From NCBI RefSeq assembly GCF_030166555.2, contig NZ_CP126461.2: 64,000 nucleotides of DNA; one strand, 5' to 3'. The notes beneath the pieces were generated by a model. The model was not told where the DNA came from and did no database searches. It worked only from the letters and a program-made list of their open reading frames with translations. Positions 32,095 through 40,568 of the stretch are shown here, piece by piece. The position numbers were made by a program, and so were the translations under genes. This DNA comes from Acholeplasma laidlawii_A. Lineage in GTDB: Bacteria; Bacillota_I; Bacilli_A; Acholeplasmatales; Acholeplasmataceae. Position 1 is the first letter of the stretch. Every line of letters starts with the position of its first letter.

Positions 32095-34563
32095 ATGTTT
32101 GGACTATTTGATTCAACCAAAAAAGCAGTAAAAAAATATAACAAAGTAGCTCATAAAATAATGGCTCTAGAAGATACAATGAAAGCGATGAGTGACGAAG
32201 CATTAAAAAATCAAACTAAAATTTTTAAAGATCGCATTAACAACGGAGAAACTTTAGACGATATTTTAGTTGAGGCATTTGCAACAGTTAGAGAAGCTTC
32301 AAAACGTGTAACTGGGCTTACACCATATTTTGTACAATTAGTAGGTGGTATGGCCATTCACGATGGTAATATTGCAGAAATGAGAACTGGTGAAGGTAAA
32401 ACCTTAACCGCTGTTTTACCTGCATATTTAAATGCCTTAAATGGTGATGGTGTGCATATTGTTACAGTCAACGAATACTTAGCTAAACGTGAAGCTGAAG
32501 GTGAGATTGGTGATCTATTTAGATTCTTAGGATTAACTGTAGGCTTAAATATTAGAGACTTAGATAGAGATGGCAAAAAGGCAGCATATGCTTGTGATAT
32601 TATGTACTCTACGAACTCAGAGTTAGGCTTTGACTACTTAAGAGATCACATGGTCTTATATCATAAAGATATGGTTGCACAAAGAGGCTACCCTTACGCA
32701 ATTATTGATGAGGTTGACTCGATTTTAATTGATGAGGCTAGAACACCTTTGATTATTTCAGGTCCAGCTAAACAAACCCAAAACTTATACCAACAATCTG
32801 ATCGTTTTGTAAAATCTTTAAGTGATCATGAATATGAACTCGATGTAGAGGCAAATACTGTCGAGTTAACACCTGAAGGTATTGCTAAGGCAGAAAGCTT
32901 ATTTAATATTGAAAACTTATATGACTTGAGTCATGTATCTTTATTACATCACATCAACAATGCTTTAAAAGCTAATTTCACCATGTTTATAGACAAAGAA
33001 TATATGGTTGTAGAAGGTGAAGTTTTAATTATTGACCAATTTACAGGTCGTGTACTAAAGGGTAGACAATTTAGTGAAGGTCTACACCAAGCACTTGAAG
33101 CCAAAGAAAACGTTGAAATTAAAAAAGAAACTGTTACAGTAGCAACAATTACTTACCAAAACTTTTTTAGAATGTATAAAAAATTATCTGGTATGACGGG
33201 TACTGCAAAAACAGAAGAAGATGAATTTGTAGAAATTTATAACATGAGTGTTATTGAAATTCCTACAAATAAACCAGTCATTAGAGAAGATGCTAAAGAT
33301 TACTTCTTTGTAACAGCAGAAGAAAAATATCAAGCATTAATTGAAGAAATCAAACGTAGACACGAAATTGGGCAACCCATATTAATTGGTACAATTGCAG
33401 TTGAAACATCAGAATTTTTAAGTATGGAATTACGCAAACATCGTATTAACCATGAAGTATTAAACGCTAAAAACCATGAAAGAGAAGCTGAAATTGTTGC
33501 TAAAGCTGGTCAAAAAGGTGGGGTTACAATCGCGACCAACATGGCTGGACGTGGTACCGACATTAAACTTGGTGAAGGTGTAGTGGAACTTGGTGGTTTA
33601 GCAGTATTAGGTTCTGAAAAACACGATGCTAGACGTATTGATAATCAGTTAAGAGGTCGTTCTGGACGTCAAGGGGATCCTGGTTTTTCAAGATTCTACT
33701 TATCTGCAGAAGATGAACTCATGGTACGTCGTGGAGGAGACCGTTTTAGAACAATTATTGAAACACTTCAACGTGCCCAAGCAACCGGTGAACCAGTAAC
33801 TTCTAAGATGATTACATCTTTAATTACTGGTGCACAAAAACGTAGTGAAGGTGTCAACTCAGAAATTAGAAAAAATGTCTTAAGATATGACGATGTTTTA
33901 AGAGTGCAAAGAGAAATTATTTATGCTGAACGTACTTCTATTTTAACTAAAGAAACTGTTGAAGCAGAAGTCATTAAGTTTATTGAAACAATTGTTGAAG
34001 CTGAAATCGATGAGTTTATTATTCCTCACGGAAGAAATAAATTTGAAATTAAAGATGAAGCAATTGTTCACCATTTTGAAAGTTTCTTAATACCTAAAGG
34101 TATGGTTAAAATTGAAGATGTAAATGAAATGGATGAAGTAGAAATTGTCAACCATTATAAAGATCTTGCGATTAAATTATTAGTAAGTAAAAAAGAAGTT
34201 GTACCTCAAGAAGTGTACAATGAGTTTTTAAAAGTAATCATGTTACGTGTAATTGATACTTATTGGATGCGTCATATTGATGCAATGAGTGAGTTACGAC
34301 AAGGTGTTAGACTACAATCATACGGTCAACAAAATCCGTTAATTATTTACCAAAAAGAAGGTAAACGTATGTTTGATGAAATGCGCTACAATATTTCAAA
34401 AGATATTGCTAGATATGCTGCACTGGGTCGTATTGAATTAAATGTTAGCCGTGAAGCGGTTGTTAAAAATACAAGCACAAACCAAGGTGAAGATGCTTCT
34501 AAACAAAAACGTAAACAACCTAAGCGTGCTCACAGAAGTCAATTACCGTGGAATAGAAGGTAG
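32095..34563 (+). CDS. secA: Preprotein translocase ATPase SecA
   Basis: An 822-residue SecA, the motor that drives preproteins through SecYEG. Walker A is in MRTGEGKT (about 96-103) and Walker B in IIDEVDSILIDEA. The preprotein-binding domain, the second RecA domain with TNMAGRGTDIKLG and QLRGRSGRQGDPG, and the helical scaffold follow. The C-terminus ends in a basic tail (KQKRKQPKRAHRSQLPWNRR) and lacks the Cys-rich zinc SEC-C motif, as in several mollicutes. AAGGAAG stands before the ATG. prfB follows two bases after the stop. Confidence 0.97.
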   Translation: MFGLFDSTKKAVKKYNKVAHKIMALEDTMKAMSDEALKNQTKIFKDRINNGETLDDILVEAFATVREASKRVTGLTPYFVQLVGGMAIHDGNIAEMRTGEGKTLTAVLPAYLNALNGDGVHIVTVNEYLAKREAEGEIGDLFRFLGLTVGLNIRDLDRDGKKAAYACDIMYSTNSELGFDYLRDHMVLYHKDMVAQRGYPYAIIDEVDSILIDEARTPLIISGPAKQTQNLYQQSDRFVKSLSDHEYELDVEANTVELTPEGIAKAESLFNIENLYDLSHVSLLHHINNALKANFTMFIDKEYMVVEGEVLIIDQFTGRVLKGRQFSEGLHQALEAKENVEIKKETVTVATITYQNFFRMYKKLSGMTGTAKTEEDEFVEIYNMSVIEIPTNKPVIREDAKDYFFVTAEEKYQALIEEIKRRHEIGQPILIGTIAVETSEFLSMELRKHRINHEVLNAKNHEREAEIVAKAGQKGGVTIATNMAGRGTDIKLGEGVVELGGLAVLGSEKHDARRIDNQLRGRSGRQGDPGFSRFYLSAEDELMVRRGGDRFRTIIETLQRAQATGEPVTSKMITSLITGAQKRSEGVNSEIRKNVLRYDDVLRVQREIIYAERTSILTKETVEAEVIKFIETIVEAEIDEFIIPHGRNKFEIKDEAIVHHFESFLIPKGMVKIEDVNEMDEVEIVNHYKDLAIKLLVSKKEVVPQEVYNEFLKVIMLRVIDTYWMRHIDAMSELRQGVRLQSYGQQNPLIIYQKEGKRMFDEMRYNISKDIARYAALGRIELNVSREAVVKNTSTNQGEDASKQKRKQPKRAHRSQLPWNRR

Positions 34564-34565
34564 TT

Positions 34566-35663
34566 ATGGAAAAGTACGAAGTAAATAAGACACTAGAACT
34601 TTTTGAAACAAAAATTAAAGATTTAGAAAATGCTTTAGATTTAGATGCTATTAATAACAGATTAAAAGAAATCGAACCCATCATGGCAAATCCTAATTTT
34701 TGGAATGATTCAAATCAAGCAAAAAAGATTAGCCAAGAATTAAATCAACTTACAGAGAAAAAACAAACTATTACATCGATTCAAAATCAATATGAAGATG
34801 CACTGATGTGGCTTGAAGAAGCCAAAGAAGGTACTGAGAGTTGGGATGTTTTAGAAGATGAAATTGATTCACTTCAAAAGAAGATATCCGAGTTTGAAAT
34901 TGAAGTATTACTCAATGGAGAATATGATCATAACAATGCAATCTTAGAACTTCATCCAGGTGCTGGTGGAACAGAATCCATGGACTGGTGCGGTATATTA
35001 ATGCGTATGTATGAACGCTTTGCTGGCTATAAAGGGTATAAGGTAGAAATACTAAACTACTTAGCGGGTGAAGAAGCGGGTGTTAAATCTGTTACATTGC
35101 GTATTTCTGGTCCATATGCTTATGGTAATCTAAAGTCTGAACGTGGTGTTCACAGATTAGTTCGTATCTCACCATTTGACTCCAATAAAAGAAGGCATAC
35201 ATCCTTTGTTTCATGTGATGTAGCACCTGAAATTGATGAAACAAGTGAAGTTGAATTAAAAGATGATGATATTCGTATGGACACATTCCAATCATCTGGT
35301 GCAGGTGGTCAATCCGTTAATACGACTTACTCTGCTGTAAGATTAACGCATATACCATCTGGTATTGTCGTTAATATTCAAAATGAACGTAGTCAGATCA
35401 AGAATAAAGAAGCAGCGATGCAAATTTTAAAATCTAAACTGATACAAAAAGAACTAGAAGAAAAACAAGCGAAGTTAAATGCCCTTAAGGGTGAAAAATC
35501 AGATATTGGTTGGGGTAGTCAAATTAGATCTTATGTATTCCAACCTTATCAAATGGTCAAAGACCACAGAACAAATTATGAAGTTGGTAATATTCAGTCT
35601 GTCATGGATGGAGATATTGACGGTTTCATTAATGCTTATTTGAAGAGTAAAGCCTATGAATAA
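34566..35663 (+). CDS. prfB: Peptide chain release factor 2
   Basis: A 365-residue RF2, which reads UAA and UGA. The SPF anticodon-like tripeptide (RISPFDS) and the GGQ catalytic loop (SSGAGGQSVNTT) are present. RF2 is absent from mollicutes that read UGA as Trp, so this gene agrees with the standard code. Most bacteria need a +1 frameshift at an in-frame UGA early in prfB. Here the frame is continuous from the ATG and has no such stop, so that autoregulation is lost. It shares its end with the yitT-like start (8-base overlap). Confidence 0.96.
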   Translation: MEKYEVNKTLELFETKIKDLENALDLDAINNRLKEIEPIMANPNFWNDSNQAKKISQELNQLTEKKQTITSIQNQYEDALMWLEEAKEGTESWDVLEDEIDSLQKKISEFEIEVLLNGEYDHNNAILELHPGAGGTESMDWCGILMRMYERFAGYKGYKVEILNYLAGEEAGVKSVTLRISGPYAYGNLKSERGVHRLVRISPFDSNKRRHTSFVSCDVAPEIDETSEVELKDDDIRMDTFQSSGAGGQSVNTTYSAVRLTHIPSGIVVNIQNERSQIKNKEAAMQILKSKLIQKELEEKQAKLNALKGEKSDIGWGSQIRSYVFQPYQMVKDHRTNYEVGNIQSVMDGDIDGFINAYLKSKAYE

Positions 35664-36525
35664 AGAAATGATTAAATCATATGCACTCATTACTCTAGGC
35701 GTATTTTTACTACATTTAGCATTTTACTTTTTTATGCAACCAATGGGTTTAATCACAGGTGGTATGATGGGACTTAGTTTAATGCTTGAACCATTAATTC
35801 CATTTTCTACAGGTATTACCTATCTCATGTTAAATATTGTAGCACTTACAATTGGTGGTATTTTATTTGGTAAAGATTTCTTTTTAAAGACTGTATTTGC
35901 AAGTATTTTGTCACCTGTTTTAGTGACATTATTTGAAGTTTTAAAGATAGAAGATACACTTATACTAAATCAAATTGATCTACACTATCAACTCTTAGTA
36001 GCAAGTATTGCTAGTGGGGTGTTAGCTGGTGTGGGTATTGGTTTAGTCTTAAGATATAATGCGACTACAGGTGGCATGGATATATTCCAAAAGATTATCA
36101 ATAGATATTTAAAGGTACCATTTTCTGTGGCAGTTTATCTAACAGATGGTTTAATTATTTTACTTGGTGCATTTATAAGTCTACAAAATGGGTTATTTGC
36201 TATTTTAGCTATGTTATTAACAGCATATATGTTAGAAAAAACAGCGATATTTGGAAGAAACGCCTTTGCACTGATGATTATTACCAAAAAACATGATGAG
36301 ATTAAAGATGCAATTTATGAACGTATAGACCGAGGTGTAACAAGATTAAAAGCTATCGGTGGCTACTCTGGTATTGAAAAAGAATTAGTACTTACTACGA
36401 TGAATCGCCAACAACTCTATATTGCTAAAGAATTTATTACACAAATAGATCCAAACGCATTTACACTCATTATCTCAACAAAAGAAGTATTAGGTGAAGG
36501 TTTTCACCGTGACGATCTCACATGA
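35656..36525 (+). CDS. YitT family membrane protein
   Basis: A 289-residue protein of the YitT/DUF161-DUF2179 family. About five to six membrane helices occupy residues 7-205, including the family block MGLITGGMMGLSLMLE and YNATTGGMDIFQKI. A C-terminal cytoplasmic DUF2179 domain (RGVTRLKAIGGYSG through the EVLGEGF end) follows. The transported substrate is unknown. It overlaps prfB by eight bases and recX by four. Confidence 0.87.
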   Translation: MNKEMIKSYALITLGVFLLHLAFYFFMQPMGLITGGMMGLSLMLEPLIPFSTGITYLMLNIVALTIGGILFGKDFFLKTVFASILSPVLVTLFEVLKIEDTLILNQIDLHYQLLVASIASGVLAGVGIGLVLRYNATTGGMDIFQKIINRYLKVPFSVAVYLTDGLIILLGAFISLQNGLFAILAMLLTAYMLEKTAIFGRNAFALMIITKKHDEIKDAIYERIDRGVTRLKAIGGYSGIEKELVLTTMNRQQLYIAKEFITQIDPNAFTLIISTKEVLGEGFHRDDLT

Positions 36526-37091
36526 TAGTCAAAGAGGTTAGAAAACTTAAAACCAATTACCAAGTTGAATTTCAAAATGGTTATAAGTTAACAATTGATG
36601 AAGATACGTTAGTCCAATATAGATTAAGACCAGGTATTGAAGTAGAATCTGTTGAAGTCTTACAAAAAGCAATGGAAAAACATAAACTACTCAATAAGGC
36701 GATCAAATTTGCTTCCTATGGTAAGTCTGAAAATCAAGTGATTAAGTACCTAAATGAACAAGGTATGCAAAACACTTATGATGCCATTATGACCCTTAAA
36801 AAAATGCGTATCATTGATGACTATAAAATGATTCGAGGACTTCAAAATAAGGGGTACTCTTATCTACAGTTAGAAGAAAAGTTAAAGTTTTATCAATTTG
36901 AACAAAAAGACATCGACTACGCTTTAGAAAATTATAATGAAAAAATTCCTTTATATAAACAGTTTAAGTTAGCACTTAAAAAGTATGAAAAGGAAACTGA
37001 TTATAAAAAGAAACAACAAAAAATCTATCGTTATTTAATGTCTAAAGGCTTTAATGAAGATAGTGTGATGTCAGTTATGAATATCAGCTAA
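36522..37091 (+). CDS. recX: RecX family regulator of RecA
   Basis: A 189-residue RecX-like protein built of tandem three-helix repeats (AIKFASYGKSENQVIKYL, MIRGLQNKGYSYLQLEEKL, IYRYLMSKGFNEDSVMSVM). RecX usually binds RecA filaments and limits them. The first 55 residues form the N-terminal extension common in Firmicutes. It is the last gene of the secA unit. An insertion sequence begins three bases after its stop and may have removed the native terminator. Confidence 0.82.
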   Translation: MIVKEVRKLKTNYQVEFQNGYKLTIDEDTLVQYRLRPGIEVESVEVLQKAMEKHKLLNKAIKFASYGKSENQVIKYLNEQGMQNTYDAIMTLKKMRIIDDYKMIRGLQNKGYSYLQLEEKLKFYQFEQKDIDYALENYNEKIPLYKQFKLALKKYEKETDYKKKQQKIYRYLMSKGFNEDSVMSVMNIS

Positions 37092-37132
37092 AAAAGGGAC
37101 TGTAACGAAATAAAATAGTTGTAGTCTTATAA

Positions 37133-37171
37133 ACCAAAAAGCCGCTCTGGAGACCAGGGCGGTTTTTTGGT
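37133..37171. terminator. Bidirectional hairpin at the left end of the insertion sequence
   Basis: ACCAAAAAGCCGC pairs with GCGGTTTTTTGGT, with an inner CTGG/CCAG. It ends at a TATAAT (37171-37176) that lies only six bases from the transposase ATG. It would block outside transcription from entering the transposase gene. Confidence 0.8.
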
Positions 37172-37182
37172 ATAATTGAAGT

Positions 37183-38682
37183 ATGCAAACTAACAATCAT
37201 ATACCTAACTATTTTAACTCAAAACAGTTAAAATTACCACTATCTTTAGATATAAAGATACCGTTTGATAGTGAAGTTCGTACATTTGATGAAGTATTTA
37301 GTAAATTGGAGATAGACAAATACTTGAAATATCCGAAAGATACGAGAGGTCGTATCGGATATAATCCGCATCAGATGTTAAAACTGATCTTATTCTGTCA
37401 AATGGAAAAGATTCAAACACTAAGGGACATGGCCAAAGCTGCAAGAAATGATATAAGAATCATGTGGCTAACAGATGAACTCATACCAAGTCATCAAACC
37501 ATCAAGACATTTATGGACAAATACTTAGTAAATGGAATTGATAACATCTTCTATGAATTAACAAAGTACCTAATCAAGGAAGAAAACATAGATACTAATA
37601 ACTTATTTATTGATGGTACCAAGATAGAATCAGTAGCTAATAAATATAGTTTTACTTGGCGTGGGTCAGTAGAAAAGTTTCGAGATAAGCTCTATAAGAA
37701 AATAAGTAAATTACTCACCGAATTAAATTTAAGATATCAAGAAAGCGATATGCTTTTTAATACACATGAAACCTATGATGAAACCTATCTATTTAAGATT
37801 AAAGATTTTTTAGATAAAGAAATCAAACTACATAAAATCAACTTTGTAGCGGGCAAAGGCAAGAGAAAAGCCCCTCTACAAAGAGATTATGAACATATCC
37901 TAGACTATATAACTAAATTAAATGAATATCAAAACCATTTAGATATTATGGGACCTGATAGAAATTCATATGCAAAAACCGATAAATCAGCAACGTTTAT
38001 GCATATGAAGGAAGACCATATGAGAAACAGTCAATTAAAGCCAGGATACAATATTCAAATTGGTGTGGCTGATGAATATATTCTACATATGGATATTTAT
38101 CAAGACCGCAGTGATTATAAAACCTTCATTCCATTTTTAGAAGGATTTAAACAAAGCTATGGATATTATCCAAAATATCCTGTAGCAGACGCTGGATATG
38201 GCGGACTAGTTAACTACAGGTACTTAAAACTTAATCACATGGAGTTATTCCAAAAGTACACGATGTATAGTAAAGATACGAATGATAAGAAACGGATGAA
38301 CGATCCTTATTTCGCACTCAATCTTATTAAAGAAGGCGATGACTTCAAATCACCTAATGGTGATGTATTAAAATATGTCCATAAGAATAAAAAGGGTAAT
38401 GAAGTTTACGAACTACCGAATGGTAAATAGAAAGAGATTAATAATGAAAATCTTGAGTACCAAAGAGAAGTCATTATTAATCTTAAATCACCACTTGGAA
38501 TTGACCTTAGAAATCAGAGGTCAATTCAAGTTGAAGATGCATTTGGAGTTATTAAAGAAGCGTTTAATGTGAGACGATTTAGACGCCGTGGTACTGTAAA
38601 TGTTAAAATGGAGTTTTTCCTAACAGCTATTGGATATAATTTAAGAAAATACTACAACAAAAAGTATAGAATAACTGAATAG
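37183..38682 (+). pseudogene. IS1182-type transposase gene interrupted by an in-frame TAG
   Basis: A 499-codon frame with one TAG at 38428-38430. The N-terminal part has the DUF772-like domain (YNPHQMLKLILFCQMEKIQTLRDMAKAA) and the DDE start LFIDGTKIES. PVADAGYGG is the second acidic region. After the stop the same frame continues with LGIDLRNQRSIQVEDAFGVIKEAFNVRRFRRRGT, the usual IS1182 end with the third acidic residue. The 415-residue product lacks that residue and should be inactive unless the stop is read through. No ribosome site is seen; TATAAT lies six bases from the ATG. Confidence 0.88.
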
Positions 38683-38856
38683 TTATCGAGTGGAAAACTA
38701 AAGATTTTAATAAATCTCTTTTTAGTATGCCTAAAAAAGGTCGAAAACGAAAGTTTTCCACATCATACATATGGATATAAAGAAAAAGGACTGTTTAAGT
38801 CCTGAAGAGCTGATATATGATTATCAAATCTTCATTTCTTTACAGTCCCTTATATT

Positions 38857-39669
38857 TTATAGATTAAAGTATTGTTCTAAAAAGTGGCCAACACCGGCAT
38901 TATCATTGTCTGTATCTAGGATTTTATCTGCAACAGCTTTTAACTCTGTTGTACCATTTGGCATGGCAAGACCAAATGCTACACCTTGAATCATTTCAAT
39001 ATCATTTAGACCATCACCAAATGCTATAGTGTTTTTCTTATCAATTCCAAAATGATCTGCTACCCACAAAATAGCTGATAATTTAGAGGAACCAGTCTTA
39101 TAGATTTCATATACTGCATGTTTAGAATCACTACCCCATAATCTAAAACCGACTTCATCCTTTAAATAATTATTTATATAAGATTCAAAGTTTTGCATAA
39201 ATGCATTTTCAACTAAGTAAATCATACCGGTTGGTGTATGTTGTAGTTGGTCAAATTCTGCGTGGATAATTTTAGCATTTTGACTACCCATAAAAATGTT
39301 ATGTAATCTATCTAAATACTTATAAGCGTAGACATGATCACCATAAGAGTAAAATGCAGATATAAGATGTTGTTTAGTATATAAAAATAATTTATGTGCA
39401 ACCTCAACTGTGATACCATCGGTTACAATTTGAAATTTAGGATTTTTAGGTTCTCTAATGTTACCACCATTATCAGTAATTACAGGTGTTGATAAATCAA
39501 GTTCATTGTAGATATCAATAGTTGCGTGAAATGGTCTACCTGTTGCGAGTACCACCATATGACCTTTGTCTAAGAGTTTATGTATCACTTCTTTATTCTT
39601 TAAAGGTATTTTTGAAGCATTATTTAATAATGTGCCGTCTAAATCTATAGCAATTAAGTGTCTTTCCAT
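38857..39669 (-). CDS. HAD-superfamily phosphatase (Cof-like, subfamily IIB)
   Basis: A 270-residue HAD hydrolase. Motif I is AIDLDGTLLNN (D9, D11), motif II VLATGRPFH, and motif IV AFGDGLNDIEMI. The cap is of the C2B type. Its substrate is unknown but relatives dephosphorylate sugar phosphates, FMN or pyridoxal phosphate. GGAGG precedes the ATG. Its stop lies six bases from the insertion sequence end, so the element landed just behind it. Confidence 0.9.
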   Translation of the reverse strand: MERHLIAIDLDGTLLNNASKIPLKNKEVIHKLLDKGHMVVLATGRPFHATIDIYNELDLSTPVITDNGGNIREPKNPKFQIVTDGITVEVAHKLFLYTKQHLISAFYSYGDHVYAYKYLDRLHNIFMGSQNAKIIHAEFDQLQHTPTGMIYLVENAFMQNFESYINNYLKDEVGFRLWGSDSKHAVYEIYKTGSSKLSAILWVADHFGIDKKNTIAFGDGLNDIEMIQGVAFGLAMPNGTTELKAVADKILDTDNDNAGVGHFLEQYFNL

Positions 39670-39698
39670 TATGAAACCTCCATCATTTGTTAAAGTCC

Positions 39699-39727
39699 AT
39701 TATCGCATATAATAATGCTTCTTACAA
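39699..39727 (-). promoter_or_regulatory. Promoter of the HAD phosphatase gene
   Basis: Minus strand: TTGTAA (39727-39722), 17 bases, GATAAT (39704-39699). Confidence 0.55.
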
Positions 39728-39791
39728 GTTTATAAGCCCAATTATGGCATAAATATAGTATAATTTATGTAAAGGATGGTATAAATAACTT

Positions 39792-40568
39792 ATGATTTGG
39801 GACTTAGGTTTTATTGAAGTAAATATTGGCTGGCTTATAACCTTTTTTTCAGGGGTGTTATTTGGTGTTATTTTACTATCTTTATGGTATCTTGTTGCGG
39901 TTCTTGCTTCATTAAATAAAGGTTTAAGAGGGGCTAAAGTGCAAGAAGAAGACATTGATGAAAAAGAGATTCAATGGCTTATCGAAGATGCACATAAAAC
40001 GTTTAAAGATAAAAAGTTAAGAACAGCAGCAGGTTATGGACCACATTTAATGAATGTAGCTCTAGAATTAAGTGCAGATATTGCTACTAAGTTTTATCCT
40101 AAAAGTAAGTATCCATATTTAGAACTATCACTGGATGAATCATTAGTACTACTTAAGTATGTATCAGATCGTTTTAATGAGTTATTAGAAAAACCAATCT
40201 TAAAGATGTTTAAAGGTATTACCTTAAGAAGATTATTTACCTTAAGTGAAGCTAAAACGAAAATAGATAACAATCTCCTTGTTAAAGCAACCAACAAGTT
40301 AAAAGTCAACGAGATTATTAAACAGTCTATGATGGTGTTAAATGTTGTAAACCCAGCGTATTGGTTTAGAAGATTAGTATTAAATAATGTAACACATGTC
40401 ATTATGATTAAATTAGGTTTAGTAGTGATCTCACTAACTGGTGAGGAAACTTACAAAATATACTCTAAAAAAGTATTTAATCAAGATAAAACATTGGATT
40501 CAGGCATTGAAGAGTTATATAAGGACATTGAAGCAGATTTAAAGGGGGAAGAGAATCTTGAAGCGTAA
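39792..40568 (+). CDS. Membrane-anchored protein of unknown function, upstream of ftsK
   Basis: A 258-residue protein with one strong N-terminal membrane helix (about residues 13-40) and a long helical cytoplasmic part. That part includes a PYLELSLDESLVLLKYVSDR block, NPAYWFRRLVLNN and GEETYKIYS. I do not recognise a named family. AAAGGATGG stands 17 bases before the ATG and a TATAAT is at about 39760. It overlaps the TTG start of ftsK by 11 bases, so both proteins are made together. As ftsK lacks membrane helices here, this could be its membrane partner; that is inference. Confidence 0.7.
   Translation: MIWDLGFIEVNIGWLITFFSGVLFGVILLSLWYLVAVLASLNKGLRGAKVQEEDIDEKEIQWLIEDAHKTFKDKKLRTAAGYGPHLMNVALELSADIATKFYPKSKYPYLELSLDESLVLLKYVSDRFNELLEKPILKMFKGITLRRLFTLSEAKTKIDNNLLVKATNKLKVNEIIKQSMMVLNVVNPAYWFRRLVLNNVTHVIMIKLGLVVISLTGEETYKIYSKKVFNQDKTLDSGIEELYKDIEADLKGEENLEA

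Larger units (their letters stand above)
37094..38851 (+). mobile_element. IS1182-family insertion sequence, disrupted
   Basis: Terminal inverted repeats are AAGGGACTGTAACGAAAT at the left (from 37094) and its near match AAGGGACTGTAAAGAAAT, read inwards from 38851 on the minus strand: 17 of the first 18 bases agree. No clear target duplication is seen. Inside are a bidirectional hairpin near the left end and one transposase gene broken by a stop. The right 170 bases hold further hairpins (AGATTT/AAATCT with CTTTTT; GTGGAAAAC/GTTTTCCAC; AGGAC/GTCCT). It sits between the recX stop and the stop of the HAD gene. Confidence 0.88.

Noticed and set aside
37081..38860. Target-site duplication around the insertion sequence
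   Set aside because: Flanks TAAA and ATAT do not match; no duplication can be stated.
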